Assembly (NCBI GenBank): GCA_965652145.1
Contig: CBFGTV010000011.1
Location: 1 to 64,000 of the forward strand
Length of the DNA stretch: 64,000 nt
DNA from: CBFGTV01 sp965652145
GTDB lineage: Bacteria; Bacillota; Clostridia; Peptostreptococcales; Natronincolaceae
Reading direction: 5' to 3'
Shown here: piece after piece, positions 15,600 to 26,018 of the stretch
Position numbering within the stretch: position 1 is the first letter of the stretch
How the letters are laid out: each line of letters opens with the position of its first letter
Notes under the pieces: model-generated
What the model saw: the letters and a program-made list of their open reading frames with translations, nothing else
Database searches by the model: none
Told to the model about the DNA's origin: nothing
Position numbers and translations under genes: made by a program

Positions 15600-18500
15600 T
15601 TAAAGCTTTAATACTTCATCAGTATAAAAAAGATAAAGATATCTCTCTAGCACAGCCTGACCCGTTATTCTTTCCAGAGCCTCCTGGTATAATTGCAGCT
15701 GGGTAAGGTATCTGGCTTTAATATTACGCCGATCTTCCCCCAATACAAAATCACTTTTGTAGTCTAACAGCACCAGTCCCCCTGCCTCTTCAAAATAGCA
15801 GTCTATTATTCCCTGTACCAACAGGATTTCATTGGAATCCTTTAAATTTTCAATTACGTCACCTGCACGTTTTTTGATATTAAAGGGTACCTCGCGATAG
15901 ACCCTTTCTGCCCTTAACATTCGTTTTCCAATATCAGATTCAAAGAAGGACAGCAGTTTTTCCGGAACCACCGTATGGGCCTCCTGTCCTGTCAACAGCT
16001 CCCGATCCTGAAGCTCACCCAATTGTTCATTAATTGCTTCGATGCTTTCAACCCTCTTTAAATCTAAATGCTGTAGGACAAAGTGCAAAATGGTTCCCTT
16101 CTCAGCCGCTGTAAATTCCTTGCTGTCTTCAATAAACTTCGGCATCTTCACCAGGGGCGGTATTTTATGTCCCAGGCTTTCAAGCCTTCTAAACTGTGCC
16201 AGCTTGATATCGGTTACCGATAGCTTTGAAGGAATATACAGGGCCTCCCGATGGGGGTAAACCCAATTTAAACGTCTGTTTACCTCTCTATACTCCCGGG
16301 AATTTGTATCAACTGGTGGATTCTCGAGCCATTCCATCATTTGATCCTTTAGGTGAATCTTTTCCTGCTCTTCAATTTTCAAGCTGCCTCGATGAATGAT
16401 TTTAATTTTCCATCGGGATTCCTCCTGGGGCAATTGACTGCCATCCACCGTAGCTTCCGCCAGGCTTCTGAGGGGTTCCCCCTGGGGATGAAGCATTAAA
16501 ACGGAAATCAACCATTCTAAGTAGGATTTGCTGGAAAACAACCGATAGGTACTGCTTCCCTGACTCCATTTTTTACAGAGCTTAGGAAGATTTCTACCAG
16601 AACCCACCAAAATCAGCTTATCCTTGGGCCGGGTAAGGGCTACATATAGTACCCGCATTTCTTCTGATAGGCTTTCCAGCTTGATTTGGTCCTTCATGGC
16701 AATTCTTGCAAGGGTATCCCGGGTGACCCGCAGGTCAGTGTCTATAAACGATGGCCCCAGACCCAGCTCCCGGTGTAAAAGGATTCGGTCATTGGTATCC
16801 CTCAGGTTGAAATTTTTCCCTATTCCTGCTAGAATTACAACTGGAAATTCCAGCCCTTTACTTTTATGAATACTCATCATTCTGACAACATTATCATTTT
16901 CATTCAGTATTTTGGCTGATCCCATGTCCCCTTTACTGCCCTGGATCTTAGTAACAAAATGAATGAAATTAAAGAGGCCCTTAATAGCGGTTTTTTGGAA
17001 TTGACTGGCACGGTCAAGTAGTATCCTCAGGTTTGCCTGTCTCTGCTGACCTCCGGGCATGGCCCCCACATAGTGGTAAAAGCCTGTATCCATTAACAGC
17101 TTCCAAATAAATTCCTCCAGCTTCATATAACGGGCGGCTTCTGCCCATTGAGCAAGTCTGTCAATAAAGTCCTTTAATTTATCATGAAGGGGCCCCTGGG
17201 CCTCCTGTACATATTGATTAATGGCTTCAAAATAGCTGCCTCTGGGGAAGGCAATCCGAATATCAATTAGCTCTTCGGTAGTGAAGGCACCTATGGGGGA
17301 TCGCATGACACTAATAAGGGGGATATCCTGTCGTTTATTATCTAAAACCTTCAACAGGTTCATAAATAAGTTGATCTCAATGGTTTCAAAATAGCCTGTA
17401 TTAGCATCTGCGTAGGCTGGTATACCTTCCCTCGTAAAGGTTTCTAAAAAAATCTCTCCCCACCCCTGGGTGGTTCTCAAAAGTACTACGATATCTTGGT
17501 AATCAATTTTACGATAAGTATTTTGTCGGGAGTCAAAGATTTCTTCCTTTAACAGCTCCTTGATTCTTGAAGCCACCATCCTCGCCTCTACCTCTATGTC
17601 CTCCAGCAGCTCCAGCTCCTCGTCCAATTCCTCCGCCTCAATTTCCTTTTCAATTAAGTGCAGCTCTACAGGGTTTTCATCCAGGGGCATAAAGCTGCCT
17701 CCCTGATAAAGGTAGGCTTCGGGAGTATAATCGACCTCTCCCAGGGTTTTACTCATGATATTTTTAAAAACATAATTGACCGCCTGTAAGATTTCACCTC
17801 TGCTTCTGAAATTCTTTGCCAGGTCTATCCTTCGGTTAAGGGCTGTGGAATCTTTTTGAAAGGCTTCATACTTTTCTATGAACAGGCCGGGATCAGCCAG
17901 TCGAAATCGATAAATACTCTGCTTAACATCCCCCACCAGGAATAGATTGTTTTTCCTCTTTATTCTATTAATGATCGTTTCTTGAACAATATTACTGTCC
18001 TGGTACTCATCAACAAAAATATACCGATATTTATTTTGATATTCCCTGGCCACTAGGGGGTCCTCCAGTATTTTTAAGGCATAATGCTCTAAATCATTAA
18101 AGTCAACAATTCCCTTTTCCAGCTTTTTTTCCCGGTAGGCCAGGCTAAAGCGATTCGCCAGGTCTGCTAAATATTCCATATCCGGGGCCATCCGGTTCAA
18201 ATCTTCCTGGTAATCTTCGGGAGAAAGGCTAAAGTAATCCTCCTTCAGCTTGCTTAATATCTTTTTTCCTTGATCCCGCAGGGACTTAATTTCTTCCTTA
18301 AGAGCTTCATCGTCTTCACGGGAAGCTCGCCCCAGGTTTTTGTGCTTAATATTCATTAAGGCCCTATACAATTGAGTAAGTCCTTCCCTTAGGGAAGTCC
18401 CTAGGTCTTCAATGATTTTTAAATCCTCCTCCAGGGCTGTCAGATAGACTGCCGGTCCACCTGGTTTTTGACAAAGGGATTTTGCCAATTGAAACAGCTC

Positions 18501-19175
18501 CCTGGCCCCCTCCAAACGAATGGCTATATTGCTTCTGATGACGTGACTCCAATGGCTTTTTTCCAGCTCGATTAAATCCATTTGAAAGTACTTTACCTGC
18601 TCCTGAAGCCATTGATCAGGATAGGGCTTACTTTGTACAAAATGGTATATTTTTAAAATCAGCTCCTTAAGGGGAGTATCCTCTCGATTCCCCCCAAAGG
18701 CCTCTACCAGGTTGAAAAAGCAGGGGTTTGCCATTTCATATTCTGTTTCCAGCAGCTCATCCAGGGCCTCAGCCTGTAGTATTGAGGTTTCTGTTCCATC
18801 TCCAATCCTAAAGGCAGGGTCAATATCAATGAGGTGAAAATTCCGCTTCAGCACCTCAATACAAAATGCGTGGAGGGTGGCAATGGTGGCTCGGCCCAGC
18901 AGGGTCATTTGCTTTCGTATATGGCCTTCTTTTTCAAGGTTACCTTCCAGCTCCCTGACTATGGCTGCTGCAATCCGTTCCCTCATTTCTCCGGCAGCTG
19001 CATTGGTAAAGGTAACAATTAACAGTTCATCTATATTGACTTCATCATCAATGATCAGCCGTATAATCCGTTCCACCAAAACCGCTGTTTTTCCAGAACC
19101 TGCCCCGGCGGCCACCAATAAATTACTCCCTCTAGATGTTATCGCCGCCTGCTGCTCCGGTGTCCATTTAGGCAT
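15600..19175 (-). CDS. addA: ATP-dependent helicase/nuclease subunit A
   Basis: AddA of the AddAB complex, which resects double-strand breaks for recombination. The 1191-residue length is normal. Domains in order: UvrD-type helicase with Walker A AGAGSGKTAVLVERI near residue 20, FTNAAAGEMRERI (motif Ia), IFVDEYQDSN (motif II), VGDVKQSIYRFR (motif III), SIHKSKGLEFPVVILAG (motif V) and EEMRVLYVALTRPKDKL (motif VI), then a RecB-type nuclease near the C-terminus with LVLLDYKSDFV, whose Asp and Lys are catalytic. The start overlaps the addB stop by eight bases, the conserved B-A order in Firmicutes. Confidence 0.97.
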   Translation of the reverse strand: MPKWTPEQQAAITSRGSNLLVAAGAGSGKTAVLVERIIRLIIDDEVNIDELLIVTFTNAAAGEMRERIAAAIVRELEGNLEKEGHIRKQMTLLGRATIATLHAFCIEVLKRNFHLIDIDPAFRIGDGTETSILQAEALDELLETEYEMANPCFFNLVEAFGGNREDTPLKELILKIYHFVQSKPYPDQWLQEQVKYFQMDLIELEKSHWSHVIRSNIAIRLEGARELFQLAKSLCQKPGGPAVYLTALEEDLKIIEDLGTSLREGLTQLYRALMNIKHKNLGRASREDDEALKEEIKSLRDQGKKILSKLKEDYFSLSPEDYQEDLNRMAPDMEYLADLANRFSLAYREKKLEKGIVDFNDLEHYALKILEDPLVAREYQNKYRYIFVDEYQDSNIVQETIINRIKRKNNLFLVGDVKQSIYRFRLADPGLFIEKYEAFQKDSTALNRRIDLAKNFRSRGEILQAVNYVFKNIMSKTLGEVDYTPEAYLYQGGSFMPLDENPVELHLIEKEIEAEELDEELELLEDIEVEARMVASRIKELLKEEIFDSRQNTYRKIDYQDIVVLLRTTQGWGEIFLETFTREGIPAYADANTGYFETIEINLFMNLLKVLDNKRQDIPLISVMRSPIGAFTTEELIDIRIAFPRGSYFEAINQYVQEAQGPLHDKLKDFIDRLAQWAEAARYMKLEEFIWKLLMDTGFYHYVGAMPGGQQRQANLRILLDRASQFQKTAIKGLFNFIHFVTKIQGSKGDMGSAKILNENDNVVRMMSIHKSKGLEFPVVILAGIGKNFNLRDTNDRILLHRELGLGPSFIDTDLRVTRDTLARIAMKDQIKLESLSEEMRVLYVALTRPKDKLILVGSGRNLPKLCKKWSQGSSTYRLFSSKSYLEWLISVLMLHPQGEPLRSLAEATVDGSQLPQEESRWKIKIIHRGSLKIEEQEKIHLKDQMMEWLENPPVDTNSREYREVNRRLNWVYPHREALYIPSKLSVTDIKLAQFRRLESLGHKIPPLVKMPKFIEDSKEFTAAEKGTILHFVLQHLDLKRVESIEAINEQLGELQDRELLTGQEAHTVVPEKLLSFFESDIGKRMLRAERVYREVPFNIKKRAGDVIENLKDSNEILLVQGIIDCYFEEAGGLVLLDYKSDFVLGEDRRNIKARYLTQLQLYQEALERITGQAVLERYLYLFYTDEVLKL

Positions 19176-22100
19176 CCGCCAACACCTCTCCTTCTATTTT
19201 TAGCTTGTCCAGTATTTCCTCATCCTTCAGTTCCTTTATAATCCGATAGACGTTGTCCTCCAACAGGCCGTCAAATTGACAAATGGACTGATATTGACAA
19301 TATTGACAGGATACCTGCTTTCCCTTCTTACAGGGCAAAATTTTGACATTCCCCTTCAATATTTCCCTGGAAATTTCCTTGATAATATGTCGAATATGAT
19401 TCAGCATAGATCGAAAGTCCTCTGCCGTTAGAACCGACGAGGTCTTTGAGATTTCATCACCTTTATTAAGCCTGACGGGAATAATATCTGAGCTGCCGTC
19501 TATATCGATATCAATATTTTTTATAACCTTCAGGTCCTTAAGTACCATTCCCCTTAGTTTCAGGGCCTTGTTTATCTCCCTTTCAATATGCTCTGAGGCC
19601 AGATCAGTGGTTTTAATCAGGGGATCATCAATTTTAAAATAGAATATTCCTCCGGGGTAGAGCTTAACATTTTTAAAGGACTCAACTGAAAGTACTGCAT
19701 CCATATAGACCAATAGCTGCAGCTGCAGACCATAATAGGCATCACTCAGACTAAAATCCCGATTACCAGATTTATAGTCGATAATATTGATATATTGCCC
19801 TGTTTCATCGGTATAGACATCAACCCGGTCAATTACGCCCTGTAAAAATATCTCCTCCCCATCCTCCAGCTCGATGATAATAGCCGGAAGGGTGGCTCCC
19901 TCTTGGTTTGAAAACTGTATTTCATGGCCCATGGGATTAAAATTGCCGTTTTTCAGATGGTTTGTCAGGGTCCATAGGGCCCGCTTACTAATGCGCTTTA
20001 ATCGATTTACCATATACCGGTAACGATGGGTGCTGTTTAATATACCATTTTCAAAGGTCTCAGAAATTCCATCGATGAGGGTATCAACAATCTGCTCACA
20101 TTGCTGTCTTTCAAGCTCTCTCCATTCCAGCCTCTCGGCCTGAAGGTATCTGCCGAAAAGCTCCAGGGAATAATGAAACAACCTGCCAATATCTGGACTT
20201 TTCAGCTGATATTCCTTTCGTTCCCTGGGCTTCAAGCCATAGGCCACCATATGGGAAAAGGGACAGTTTGAGAATCGCTCAAGCCTCGAGATGCTGGTAT
20301 GGATAGGAGTCTGATAAAGCTCCCTGGCCTTGGTATTGGGTATATAATGAATCTGATTCTCATGAAACAGGCCCTTAACCATTAAATCCTTTCGCTTATG
20401 CCATTCTGGATTATCATGATACCAGGCCAATACCTTCCACCACAGGTCAGAACATTCCTTTTCATCCAGCTTCAACCGCATATTTTCGACCAAATATTTG
20501 AAGGTACTGGTGGGAGTAGCCACATAATTGATAGAATCTTGACTTACTTTAACCAGATCACTTTTGATATGTTTTTTCTGATACAGCGTTTTAAAGAGAT
20601 CATTGATAATTGATGGGCTTTGGGCCCTTCGCTCTTGATATGCAGCAGCATAGCTCAACCAGAGGTATTGGCTCGGTTTAGACAGGGCCATGTAAATGGC
20701 AAGCTTTTCTTCCGCCAGCCTACCTTCCCCATAGACTGCCAATGTAATACCATGCTCCTTTAAAAGCTGCCTTTCCTGATCAGACAGCAATCCTTCTTCT
20801 TCTCGCAGGGAAGGCAGGATACCATCATTGACTCCCACTACAAAAAGGGCTTTGATATCGTGGCTTCGGGAACGATCCAGGTTTCCTACCAAAACCTGGT
20901 CAACGGTGGCCGGTATGACCCCAATTTCACAGGCACCAAAACCAGATTCCAGTACTTTTTTATACTCTTTGAGGGAAATTTTTCGATCACCTAAAATCTC
21001 GGAAAGCTGGTCAAAAATCGCCATAACAGTATTCCATATTTGGGTATTTTCATTAACTGAGTCATAGCGCCCCAGCTCCTTCAGCTTTTCAATCCAATCT
21101 TCCAGCTTTTCTTCCATTTTCATTTGCTGAAGTAGATTAAATAGCCCTTTGGTAATTTCCAACACGCTGCCTGCCTTTTTGACATTCTCCTTAAAGGTTC
21201 CCAGGGGCTGATAAAATTGACTTCTAATTTGATTTAAACGGCCTAGGTCCTCATCCTGTCCCTTTGTAAACTCCTTTTCCCATTGGCTGCCCCTTATGCC
21301 GTAGGCAATCCCATAGTTTTCCAGTTCTTCGATTTCATCCTTACTTAAATCACTAAAGCCGGTTTTAAGGAATCGAAAGACATCCTCATACTGAAAACCC
21401 CGGCTAACAATATCAATGGCGGCCAATATCAGCTCCACCAGGGGATGATCCATGATGTCCCGCTTTTCGTCCATAAAGCATGGTATTTCATATTCCTGAA
21501 AAACCCTTTTAATAATCATGCTGTAACTATTTAAGTCACCGCTTACGATGGCTATGTCTTTAAACCGATAGCCCTGATCCCTTACCAGGGAAAGAATTTG
21601 ACCGGCCACCTGCTCTATTTCTGTATAAAGATTAGCTGCAGAAAATATCTCTATTTCATTCCCCCTACCTTCATAGCTTCGATAGGGATAAGCATAGATT
21701 TCCCTTTCCACATGGGCAAGCTGCGGCGGCTTTATTTCCTTCTGGTGGGTTAATATGATCTGTTCCTCCCTGATTTCCAAATGCTGGGCCAGGTGTCTGA
21801 TCTGCTTAAGGGTTCCCTCTGTCACGGCAAACAGGTCACCTTCCCGGGAATGGGGATTAGGATCAAGGGTAAGGGCAATATTAATCTGCCGGGCCTTTTT
21901 CATCAGCTCGGCAATAATCCTCAGGGTTTGGGGAGTCATATAATGAAATCCGTCAATCCAGATCTCTGCGTCATTAAGGAATTTGGTATCTTTTATTTTT
22001 TCAATTAGTAAATTGATATGGTCTTCGGTATCAAGATAGGCATTTTCAAGATAGCGATTAAAATACTCATACAACAAAGAAAAATCCTTTAGCTTTAGCC

Positions 22101-22554
22101 TTAGCAAAGGTTCTTCCTTCAAGGTATCTAAGAGCTTCAGCTCTTCGGGTAAAATGTCGTGCTGCTTCATTTCACTGATTAATTCATTTATTTTCAGTAC
22201 GAAGCCCTCCTGCCTGGCAGTTTTCTGATAGATGGTCAAGTCTTTACCCAATTCCTCCAACAGCTTTCTAATGACCATGTTTTTACCAATATCATTTATA
22301 TTAATTTGGGTTAGTCCCCCCACTTCATTAAACACCTGGTAGGCTAATCGGGAAAAGCTCAGCACCTCTGCCTCCATGATTCCCTCTAGATCTTGCTTTT
22401 CCAGCAGATCCCTTTCAGCCTGCAGGGTAAACTGCTCCGGCACCAACAATATCAGCTTCTGCTGTTTTTTCTCAATGATTTTTTCTCTGATTTCCTTTAA
22501 TATGTAGGTGGTTTTTCCCGTTCCGCTTCTACCCAAAATATACTTTACACCCAT
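19168..22554 (-). CDS. addB: ATP-dependent helicase/nuclease subunit B
   Basis: AddB partner of AddA, 1128 residues from the ATG at 22554, which follows GAGGTGAGACA; a longer reading from 22620 has no ribosome site. The N-terminus carries Walker A GRSGTGKT. The C-terminal nuclease has INIIDYKSGNRDF. The four Cys of the family's iron-sulfur staple are visible: one in RLERFSNCPFSH and three in VSCQYCQYQSICQFDG. AddB's helicase motifs are normally degenerate. It overlaps addA by eight bases. Confidence 0.96.
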   Translation of the reverse strand: MGVKYILGRSGTGKTTYILKEIREKIIEKKQQKLILLVPEQFTLQAERDLLEKQDLEGIMEAEVLSFSRLAYQVFNEVGGLTQININDIGKNMVIRKLLEELGKDLTIYQKTARQEGFVLKINELISEMKQHDILPEELKLLDTLKEEPLLRLKLKDFSLLYEYFNRYLENAYLDTEDHINLLIEKIKDTKFLNDAEIWIDGFHYMTPQTLRIIAELMKKARQINIALTLDPNPHSREGDLFAVTEGTLKQIRHLAQHLEIREEQIILTHQKEIKPPQLAHVEREIYAYPYRSYEGRGNEIEIFSAANLYTEIEQVAGQILSLVRDQGYRFKDIAIVSGDLNSYSMIIKRVFQEYEIPCFMDEKRDIMDHPLVELILAAIDIVSRGFQYEDVFRFLKTGFSDLSKDEIEELENYGIAYGIRGSQWEKEFTKGQDEDLGRLNQIRSQFYQPLGTFKENVKKAGSVLEITKGLFNLLQQMKMEEKLEDWIEKLKELGRYDSVNENTQIWNTVMAIFDQLSEILGDRKISLKEYKKVLESGFGACEIGVIPATVDQVLVGNLDRSRSHDIKALFVVGVNDGILPSLREEEGLLSDQERQLLKEHGITLAVYGEGRLAEEKLAIYMALSKPSQYLWLSYAAAYQERRAQSPSIINDLFKTLYQKKHIKSDLVKVSQDSINYVATPTSTFKYLVENMRLKLDEKECSDLWWKVLAWYHDNPEWHKRKDLMVKGLFHENQIHYIPNTKARELYQTPIHTSISRLERFSNCPFSHMVAYGLKPRERKEYQLKSPDIGRLFHYSLELFGRYLQAERLEWRELERQQCEQIVDTLIDGISETFENGILNSTHRYRYMVNRLKRISKRALWTLTNHLKNGNFNPMGHEIQFSNQEGATLPAIIIELEDGEEIFLQGVIDRVDVYTDETGQYINIIDYKSGNRDFSLSDAYYGLQLQLLVYMDAVLSVESFKNVKLYPGGIFYFKIDDPLIKTTDLASEHIEREINKALKLRGMVLKDLKVIKNIDIDIDGSSDIIPVRLNKGDEISKTSSVLTAEDFRSMLNHIRHIIKEISREILKGNVKILPCKKGKQVSCQYCQYQSICQFDGLLEDNVYRIIKELKDEEILDKLKIEGEVLADA

Positions 22555-22588
22555 TGTCTCACCTCTATTCTTAGGGTTTATTAAGTAA

Positions 22589-22597
22589 ATTATATCA
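22589..22597 (-). promoter_or_regulatory. Extended -10 promoter of addBA
   Basis: TGATATAAT on the minus strand (TGnTATAAT extended -10), about 35 bases upstream of the addB start. No good -35 box is seen, which fits an extended -10 promoter. Confidence 0.4.
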
Positions 22598-22604
22598 TAA
22601 TCAA

Positions 22605-22641
22605 TCAAAAAACCCAGCATAGACTGAATTGGGAAAATGCT
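22605..22641 (-). terminator. Possible terminator downstream of yhaM
   Basis: On the minus strand AGCAT...ATGCT (with an alternative CCCA...TGGG pairing) is followed by GGGTTTTTTG. The stem is modest. It lies between the yhaM stop and the addB promoter, where a terminator is expected. Confidence 0.4.
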
Positions 22642-22660
22642 ACAGCCTGCCGGGTGATCT

Positions 22661-23629
22661 TTATCCTTTTTTGTAATATTCTGTTCCCATGTTCCAAAGC
22701 TTACCTGTAAAGGGCTCTTCCTTAGCTTCTTCCTCCTTCATAAAGGATAAAATGCTCTCGATGTCCCCTGACATTTTATCGGCATGATGTAAAATTTGTG
22801 CCTCTACGGTTTTGGGCAGCACAGGGGAACCATATTCCAGCTTACCATGATGGCCTAATATGCCATTGAGAATAATGAGCTTATCCTCTTGATTAAAGTC
22901 CTCTATTTGATTAATTACATTCAGGGTTTCATGGGCGCCTAAAAAAATATGCCCCAGCATGGTACCCTCCTCTGTAAAGCCTATGGCTGGTAGGGGCTTG
23001 TACTCATATATTTTAGCCCAGTCATGAAGCAATCCCATGACAATTAATCTGTCTATCTGTCTTTGGGAAAGCTTTTTGGTCATAGCTACAGAATATGAAA
23101 ACTTTAGCACCTCTAAAACATGCTGCAGCAAACCGTTATAAAAATTATGATGAACCTGGCGGGCAGCAGGATAGGTTATAAATTTTTCAAAATAGGTCTC
23201 ATTGAAAATCATCCGATCTAATAGCTCTCTGAGATGGGGCGCCTCCACCTTTTCATAAAAATAAATCAGCCCCTTTTTCAAGGTTTCAATTCCCCAATCA
23301 CTAACCGGCAGCAGGTCTTCTACTTTCACCTGGCCCTCTGCTACTCTGGCCATCTGCTTCACCGTTAGCTGTAGTTGACCCTGGTATTCCCCTACCAGCA
23401 CTGTTAGCCTTAGTATTTCACTATCCCTCAATTCCTGCAGAAAATCTTGATTTTCTTCATAATCCCAGCACTTTGCCTCTACCCTTTTGCTGGCATCCTG
23501 AAGGGTAAAATCTGCATATTTTTTATCGTTTTTGGTGGTCTTAATTTTCAGCTCCACCACCATGGCAACAACTTCTACCTGTTGATTTAGGTGACGCTTA
23601 TCTATTTCCTTTAACTGCCTAATTAGCAT
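22661..23629 (-). CDS. yhaM: 3'-5' exoribonuclease YhaM family protein
   Basis: 322 residues with the YhaM layout: an N-terminal OB-fold (residues 10-85, KNDKKYADFTLQDASKRVEA) and a C-terminal HD hydrolase domain. HD residues are visible in NGLLQHVLEVLKFS, GLLHDWAKIYEY, GHHGKLEYGS and HHADKMSGDIESI. YhaM trims RNA, and possibly DNA, from the 3' end. Its ribosome site AGGAGG overlaps the stop of the preceding 127-residue gene, indicating coupling. Confidence 0.92.
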   Translation of the reverse strand: MLIRQLKEIDKRHLNQQVEVVAMVVELKIKTTKNDKKYADFTLQDASKRVEAKCWDYEENQDFLQELRDSEILRLTVLVGEYQGQLQLTVKQMARVAEGQVKVEDLLPVSDWGIETLKKGLIYFYEKVEAPHLRELLDRMIFNETYFEKFITYPAARQVHHNFYNGLLQHVLEVLKFSYSVAMTKKLSQRQIDRLIVMGLLHDWAKIYEYKPLPAIGFTEEGTMLGHIFLGAHETLNVINQIEDFNQEDKLIILNGILGHHGKLEYGSPVLPKTVEAQILHHADKMSGDIESILSFMKEEEAKEEPFTGKLWNMGTEYYKKG

Positions 23630-23638
23630 GACTTCCTC

Positions 23639-24022
23639 CTAAAACACATAAAATTTAAGGGTTTCCAACAGGGCAGCAATGGCAAGCACCACAAAGGCTC
23701 TTAAATAAGCTACCCATTGCCTCCTCATTTTTTCTCTCCGTTCCTTCATGGAAAGCTGTACTTCCTCCTTGGAATAGGTCTGTTTACGGCCCTCAAAGAG
23801 TTGAAACAAAGCCGGGGCACTGAACAGTGCAAGGAGGATCATCAATACGCCCAGAATATAAATTAACCTAATGGCACCACCAACCGGGTCAAGGTTCCTG
23901 ACAAGGCCATAGATAAATCCAATTCCCCCGGCCCCCAGTGCACCAATGGCTCCCTGCTTAAGGGCTCTCTTGATTCCAATGTAAATTTGCTCCCTTGGGG
24001 TGGTCAATTCATCCTTTTTCAT
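23639..24022 (-). CDS. Small membrane protein upstream of yhaM
   Basis: A 127-residue protein. The basic N-terminus (residues 1-22) is followed by a Gly/Ala-rich stretch, IGALGAGGIGFIYGLV. Membrane helices lie near residues 53-75 and 106-124, and a strongly basic cytoplasmic loop (SMKERREKMRRQW) lies between them. The ATG follows GGAGGCTATAAAA. It shares an operon with yhaM. I do not recognise the family. Confidence 0.65.
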   Translation of the reverse strand: MKKDELTTPREQIYIGIKRALKQGAIGALGAGGIGFIYGLVRNLDPVGGAIRLIYILGVLMILLALFSAPALFQLFEGRKQTYSKEEVQLSMKERREKMRRQWVAYLRAFVVLAIAALLETLKFYVF

Positions 24023-24226
24023 TTTTATAGCCTCCTATCGCCCATCAATCTTCCTTCAACAGGCTCGACCCTGTAATTTATTTAATTTCTATATTGGAAT
24101 ATAAAAGTCCTTTATACTGATATAAAATTCTTTGTTTAAATTTAGCCATAGGGGGTAATTGTTATAAGGGCGTCCACTTGATCTATTGATTGGCGTCGAT
24201 TTATTTTTAAAGGGAGGAATTTTTTT

Positions 24227-24784
24227 ATGAATCACATGACCGAATCTAATTTAAAATCTGCATTTGGCGGAGAAAGTATGGCCCATATGCGTTATTTAGT
24301 GTGGGGCGAATTTGCTGCAAAGGAAGGCTATCCCAATGTAGCAAACCTATTTAAGGCTGTAGCCTATGCAGAGCGAATCCATGCAGGGAATCATTTCAGA
24401 GAATTAAAGAATGAAGTTGGAGATGCATCTGTTACTGCCGGCGCTGGCTTTGGTTTAACCACCACCTCAGAAAATTTACAGGGTGCCATTGATGGAGAAA
24501 ACCATGAAATTGAACAAATGTATCCTGCCTTCATTGCTGTGGCCGAGCTACAAAAAGAAAAGGGCAGCATTCGTACCTTTCAATTTGCATTAGAGGCAGA
24601 AAGGTGTCACAGCAAGCTGTTCTCAGATGCCAAGGCTGCTGTAGATGCTAAAAAAGACTTCGACGCTGATACTGTACATGTTTGCGATGTCTGTGGCTAT
24701 ACGCTGACAGGTGATTTAAAGGATAACTGCCCTGTTTGTAAAGCCAAAACTGATCTGTTCACTACCTTTGTAACAGAAAAATAA
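24227..24784 (+). CDS. rbr: Rubrerythrin
   Basis: A peroxide-reducing non-haem iron protein for oxidative-stress defence in anaerobes. The N-terminal four-helix ferritin-like domain shows diiron ligands in ESMAHMRYLVWGEFA, AYAERIHAGNHFRE, GENHEIEQMYPAF and FALEAERCHSKLF. The C-terminal rubredoxin-like domain has the paired motifs CDVCGYTLTGD and CPVCKA that bind one iron. At 185 residues this is the short form. The start follows GGGAGGAATTTTTTT. It is a single-gene unit ending in a bidirectional terminator. Confidence 0.96.
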   Translation: MNHMTESNLKSAFGGESMAHMRYLVWGEFAAKEGYPNVANLFKAVAYAERIHAGNHFRELKNEVGDASVTAGAGFGLTTTSENLQGAIDGENHEIEQMYPAFIAVAELQKEKGSIRTFQFALEAERCHSKLFSDAKAAVDAKKDFDADTVHVCDVCGYTLTGDLKDNCPVCKAKTDLFTTFVTEK

Positions 24785-24785
24785 T

Positions 24786-24824
24786 ACATAAAAAATGACG
24801 ACCCCGTGTCGTCATTTTTTATGT
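24786..24824. terminator. Bidirectional terminator between rubrerythrin and psd
   Basis: ACATAAAAAATGACGAC and its exact complement GTCGTCATTTTTTATGT flank a five-base loop. The A and T runs outside the GC core let it terminate on both strands, serving the two convergent genes. Confidence 0.92.
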
Positions 24825-24829
24825 ATTCA

Positions 24830-25738
24830 TTATACTTGATGATAATTTAAGGCAGTACCAATGCCTTCGCCCATGATTACTCTGGTTTCATAGCCCTGGG
24901 CTGTATGATTTAATAAATCCTCATCAATTTCTATCTGATCCTTTTTGATAAACAGAATCGTTGTCGAACCCCCAAATTTGAAATATCCCTTTTCCTGCCC
25001 CTTTTCAACCATGGCTTCAGGTTGATAGGTTTGTACAATACTGCCTACCCCGGTGGCTCCCACCTCAACCAATAATATTTTTCCAAAATGTTTACTTTCA
25101 AAAATAGTCAGTTCTCTTTTATTTTGACAATAGAGCTTTGGGATTTTATTAAGGGCCCTAGGATTCACCGAGTAGTAATTTCCCTTGATGGGTATGCTTT
25201 TTTGGGGAATTCCGTCGTCAGGAAAATGAAACCGATGATAGTCTGCCGGAGCCAACCGTACCACTATACAGACCCCACCATGATATTCTGCTGCCAGGTC
25301 TTCCTTTCCAATCAGCTCTGCCAGCGAGTATTCCATCTTCTTGACCTGAAGAAGCCCATGGATATCAATATTGTCGTAGGCTAAAAGCTTCCCATCGGCA
25401 GGCGAAGCAAGCCGATGGGCCCCTGGGTCTGTGGGACGGGCAGCAGACTTCAGCTCTCTGATGAAAAAATCGTTAAAGCTTCGGTACCCTTCAATATTTT
25501 CTTGAAGGGCTTCCTTCATGTTGATTCCGTGATTTTCAACAAAGGCCTTTATCCTCTTTTTACTCAAGGCCGTATTCATAAACCTCCCCATTAAATTAGA
25601 AAAAAATCGCTTTTTAATTAACAGCTCTAAGAAGCTATTGCCAATGCTGCTTTCATAGCTCCATCGAATTAACCTGTCTCCGGGAACCATTTCGATTCTT
25701 TTTTCTCCTGTTTTCCGATCAATATATCTAATTTCCAT
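24830..25738 (-). CDS. psd: Phosphatidylserine decarboxylase proenzyme
   Basis: Converts phosphatidylserine to phosphatidylethanolamine at the membrane. 302 residues. The self-cleavage site near residue 255 reads FKFGGSTTILFIKKD: the GST needed to form the pyruvoyl group is intact, with Gly where many family members have Leu (LGST). Other family motifs are RSFNDFFIRELKSAARP, LASPADGKLLAYD and RLAPADYHRFHFPDDG. No pssA gene is adjacent. The ATG follows AAGGAATGAGATA. Confidence 0.93.
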   Translation of the reverse strand: MEIRYIDRKTGEKRIEMVPGDRLIRWSYESSIGNSFLELLIKKRFFSNLMGRFMNTALSKKRIKAFVENHGINMKEALQENIEGYRSFNDFFIRELKSAARPTDPGAHRLASPADGKLLAYDNIDIHGLLQVKKMEYSLAELIGKEDLAAEYHGGVCIVVRLAPADYHRFHFPDDGIPQKSIPIKGNYYSVNPRALNKIPKLYCQNKRELTIFESKHFGKILLVEVGATGVGSIVQTYQPEAMVEKGQEKGYFKFGGSTTILFIKKDQIEIDEDLLNHTAQGYETRVIMGEGIGTALNYHQV

Positions 25739-26018
25739 TATCTCATTCCTTCACAATATTTGTAGACCAGACTATTATACTATATTGTTTGAAGGGTTAA
25801 AATAGTATTTATCAATCGTGAGCTATTTTTAGAGCTTCTTGTCTGATGCAGCCTGGCCTGTCATCAGCCATTGCCTTCTCCTTTTTCTCACTTTTTACCT
25901 AATATTATACTTTTTCTTCAATTGTTTAAATCATAATAATTGAATCTATTTTGATAATATGGTAAGCTAGTACCAAGATTTTGGTATGTTACGTCGTTTT
26001 TAAAGGAGGATTAAAAAT

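Noticed and set aside
24140..24170. TAATTGTTATAA-like sequence upstream of rubrerythrin as a PerR box
   Set aside because: Only part of the PerR/Fur consensus matches, and no -35/-10 pair could be placed relative to it.
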